DNA of 24,864 nucleotides, taken from positions 1 through 24,864 of the forward strand of contig JANOYE010000039.1 in NCBI GenBank assembly GCA_031428695.1. Direction: 5' to 3'. The translations under genes and the position numbers were made by a program. The stretch comes from JANYCG01 sp031428695. Its GTDB lineage: Bacteria; Pseudomonadota; Gammaproteobacteria; Burkholderiales; Burkholderiaceae_C. Positions within the stretch are counted from its first letter, which is position 1; each line of letters opens with the position of its first letter. The notes under the pieces were generated by a model. That model was not told the DNA's origin. It saw only the letters and a list, made by a program, of their open reading frames with translations, and made no database searches. Shown here in pieces: positions 23,612-24,864 of this stretch.

Positions 23612-23724
23612 ATGTTTCCCGACTGCCTGAAAGTCATTCAAGCCGTGGTGGAGCCGTCACTCGCTGCTGCCCGCGCCGACGACAAGATTCAGTTTGAGCG
23701 GCACGGGTACTTTGTGGCGGGCCG
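23612..23724 (+). pseudogene. glnS 3'-end remnant, copy 3 (truncated)
   Basis: Translation from 23612 gives PDCLKVIQAVVEPSLAAA and DDKIQFERHGYFVAG, matching GlnS residues near 538-573. Similarity stops about 23724, and the last roughly 24 codons of glnS are missing. It is colinear with glnS 20151-20260 without indels; it lacks the frameshift of copy 2 and resembles the canonical GlnS sequence more closely (VEPSLAAA, GYFVAG). Confidence 0.87.
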
Positions 23725-23817
23725 ACTAATAAGTGCCCATCATTTCAGGGCTTCAAGACTTTTTTTGAGTCAGCAATAGGTTGACTGTCGCAAGCACGCC
23801 CTCACTCCAAACTTTTA

Positions 23818-24687
23818 ATGCCCCGCCCCCAAACCATCCAAATCTACCTCCCCGCCGGCGACCCGCGCGGCATGCGCGTGGCAGAGATCACGACGCGCAT
23901 TGTTCGCGTGATCGAGGTGCCGCGCAGCCAGTTGGCAGAGTTCATCAAGACACCCGAGGCGCAGCAGGTGGGTGTGTACTTTCTGATGGGCGAGTTGTCC
24001 GAGGCCGGTTTTCCGCGCGTGTACATTGGCCAGTCTGGCAAACTCGGCAGCCGGTTAGTGCAGCACAACCAAAGTAAAGATTTCTGGAACCGGGCGTTGG
24101 TGGTCATCTCACTTACCAACAGCATGACACAGACGCACGCCCTGTTTCTGGAATGGTTTGCCATATCCGAGGCGACCAAGGCTGGGCGCTACAGCCTGAA
24201 GAACGGCAACACCAGCGCGCGGCCGCATACACCCGCACCGCTGGAAGCTGACTGCCACGAGATTCACGAGACCGCCGCGACTTTGCTGGCCACGCTGGGT
24301 CAGCCCATCTTTGAGCCACTGACCAACACTCTCACCACCCGCGGCGAGAAGGAATTGTTCTACTGCAAGGGTGCGGACGCGGACGGTGTGGGTGAGTACA
24401 CGACGGAGGGCTTCGTGGTGCTCAAAGGCTCGCGCGGGCGCTTGGAAAACTTGGCATCACTTCAAGGCCGATCTTCTGAGCGATTTCGGGAAAAGCTGAT
24501 TGCGGGCGGCATCATGGCTGCTGACGGCAATAGCGTGGTGTTCACCCGTGACCACCTGTTTTCCAGCCCGAGCATGGCGGCAGTTGCATTGCTAGGCCGC
24601 TCGGCCAACGGCTGGATGGCATGGAAGGCCGCCAATGGCAAAACGCTGGATGAATTGAAGCGGCAATCGGTCAAGATTGCGGATTGA
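23818..24687 (+). CDS. GIY-YIG nuclease with C-terminal DUF4357
   Basis: A 289-residue protein. The GIY-YIG domain covers about 48-125: Gly52-Val53-Tyr54 (GVYFL), Tyr69-Ile70-Gly71 in VYIGQSG, Arg79 region (LGSRLVQHN), and the likely metal-binding Glu112 in LFLEWFAI. A linker follows. DUF4357 covers about 215-285: FTRDHLFSSPSMAAVALLGRSANGWMAWK. Proteins of this layout occur in defence and accessory regions and are presumed DNA endonucleases of unknown target. No clear RBS precedes the ATG. It lies just beyond the third glnS tail and is likely a separately acquired module. Confidence 0.88.
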   Translation: MPRPQTIQIYLPAGDPRGMRVAEITTRIVRVIEVPRSQLAEFIKTPEAQQVGVYFLMGELSEAGFPRVYIGQSGKLGSRLVQHNQSKDFWNRALVVISLTNSMTQTHALFLEWFAISEATKAGRYSLKNGNTSARPHTPAPLEADCHEIHETAATLLATLGQPIFEPLTNTLTTRGEKELFYCKGADADGVGEYTTEGFVVLKGSRGRLENLASLQGRSSERFREKLIAGGIMAADGNSVVFTRDHLFSSPSMAAVALLGRSANGWMAWKAANGKTLDELKRQSVKIAD

Positions 24688-24690
24688 AAA

Positions 24691-24710
24691 TGCTATTTTT
24701 TTATATAGCA
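24691..24710. terminator. AT-rich inverted repeat, possible terminator or part of an intergenic repeat
   Basis: TGCTAT, then a T-rich loop, then ATAGCA, 4 nt after the GIY-YIG stop codon. The stem is short (6 bp) and AT-rich, so terminator strength is doubtful. Confidence 0.4.
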
Positions 24711-24736
24711 TCTAACGCAAATTCCAAAAGACCCAT

Positions 24737-24754
24737 GGGCCATTTTTATGGCTC
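24737..24754. terminator. Inverted repeat GGGCCAT-TTTT-ATGGCTC
   Basis: Seven-nt arms matching at six positions around a TTTT loop, between two convergent genes. With the preceding inverted repeat it makes a two-hairpin unit of about 65 nt that could end transcription from both sides or be a dispersed palindromic repeat. Confidence 0.4.
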
Positions 24755-24773
24755 GTGTTTCATGTAAAACCAG

Positions 24774-24864
24774 CTACTCCCCCGTAAGCATCCGCAGCGC
24801 ATCCTCGACCCGCTTCATGTGCGCGCCTGACAGCTCTGCCAGCGGTTTGTCGCCCATGAGCCGC
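24774..24864 (-). CDS. C-terminal end of an unidentified protein (possibly PemK/MazF-like)
   Basis: The minus strand reads 29 codons and a TAG stop at 24774-24776: LMGDKPLAELSGAHMKRVEDALRMLTGE. The pattern of a short helix followed by RVEDALRMLTG at the extreme C-terminus resembles MazF/PemK-type toxins, but 29 residues are too few to decide. The 5' part lies beyond the window. It is convergent with the GIY-YIG gene. Confidence 0.45.
   Translation of the reverse strand, partial: RLMGDKPLAELSGAHMKRVEDALRMLTGE

Larger units (their letters stand above)
22963..23724 (+). repeat. Duplicated segment B: MNT3-HEPN3-glnS tail
   Basis: Counterpart of segment A (21423-22156). The MNT part is over 90% identical by eye. 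Segment B keeps the 96 nt missing in HEPN2. Both copies have a glnS tail starting within 10 nt of the HEPN stop. Confidence 0.85.

Noticed and set aside
20331..24864. Classical genomic island with integrase or IS element
   Set aside because: No integrase, transposase, terminal inverted repeats or tRNA att site could be found in this part. Only glnS-tail direct repeats support insertion.

Overview
The window reads as chromosomal DNA of a GC-rich betaproteobacterium, most likely Burkholderiales and probably Comamonadaceae-like. This rests on the high-GC codon use, the GlnS, UppP, DUF924 and TPS protein types, and -10-like hexamers sitting directly before start codons. The genus cannot be fixed from sequence alone. 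There is no rRNA, tRNA, CRISPR array, integrase or transposase in the window.

Region 1 (1-5361) is a housekeeping and envelope block. It holds the start of uppP on the minus strand, a DUF2306 membrane protein, a DUF6622-like membrane protein with a co-transcribed alpha/beta hydrolase, two paralogous 2TM-domain proteins, and a LytS-type histidine kinase overlapping a LytTR response regulator. Two strikingly AT-rich patches interrupt it: an intergenic one at 911-1050 (about 17% GC) and one inside the response-regulator gene at about 4863-5035 (about 28% GC against about 57% on both sides).

Region 2 (5362-17269) is a two-partner secretion (type Vb) locus: a 2814-residue filamentous-haemagglutinin-like exoprotein (TpsA), a secreted protein with two FecR domains, and the outer-membrane transporter TpsB, spaced 13 and 6 nt apart. 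TpsA carries about 21 Gln-initiated solenoid repeats near its C-terminus. Within them, eight successive units alternate strictly between a long-loop and a short-loop form. Cysteines are rare and patterned: pairs in TpsA, a CxxxC after each FecR domain, one near each protein's C-terminus, and none in TpsB. The LytS/LytTR pair immediately upstream is a plausible but unproven regulator.

Region 3 (17297-20330) holds a DUF924 protein, a convergent His/Pro-rich exported protein and glnS.

Region 4 (20331-24864) is an accreted toxin-antitoxin/defence cluster built on the 3' end of glnS. The order is MNT1-HEPN1, DUF2283, MNT2-HEPN2 (deleted), glnS tail remnant, zeta-like kinase plus a small ORF, MNT3-HEPN3 (intact), second glnS tail remnant, GIY-YIG/DUF4357 nuclease, and the 3' end of a minus-strand gene. 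The glnS tail thus occurs three times as a direct repeat bounding modules, and MNT2-HEPN2-tail and MNT3-HEPN3-tail are homologous segments. HEPN2 has lost 32 internal residues and the tyrosine of the RX4HXY motif that the MNT partner modifies in type VII systems. This junction-repeat architecture is the most unusual thing in the window.
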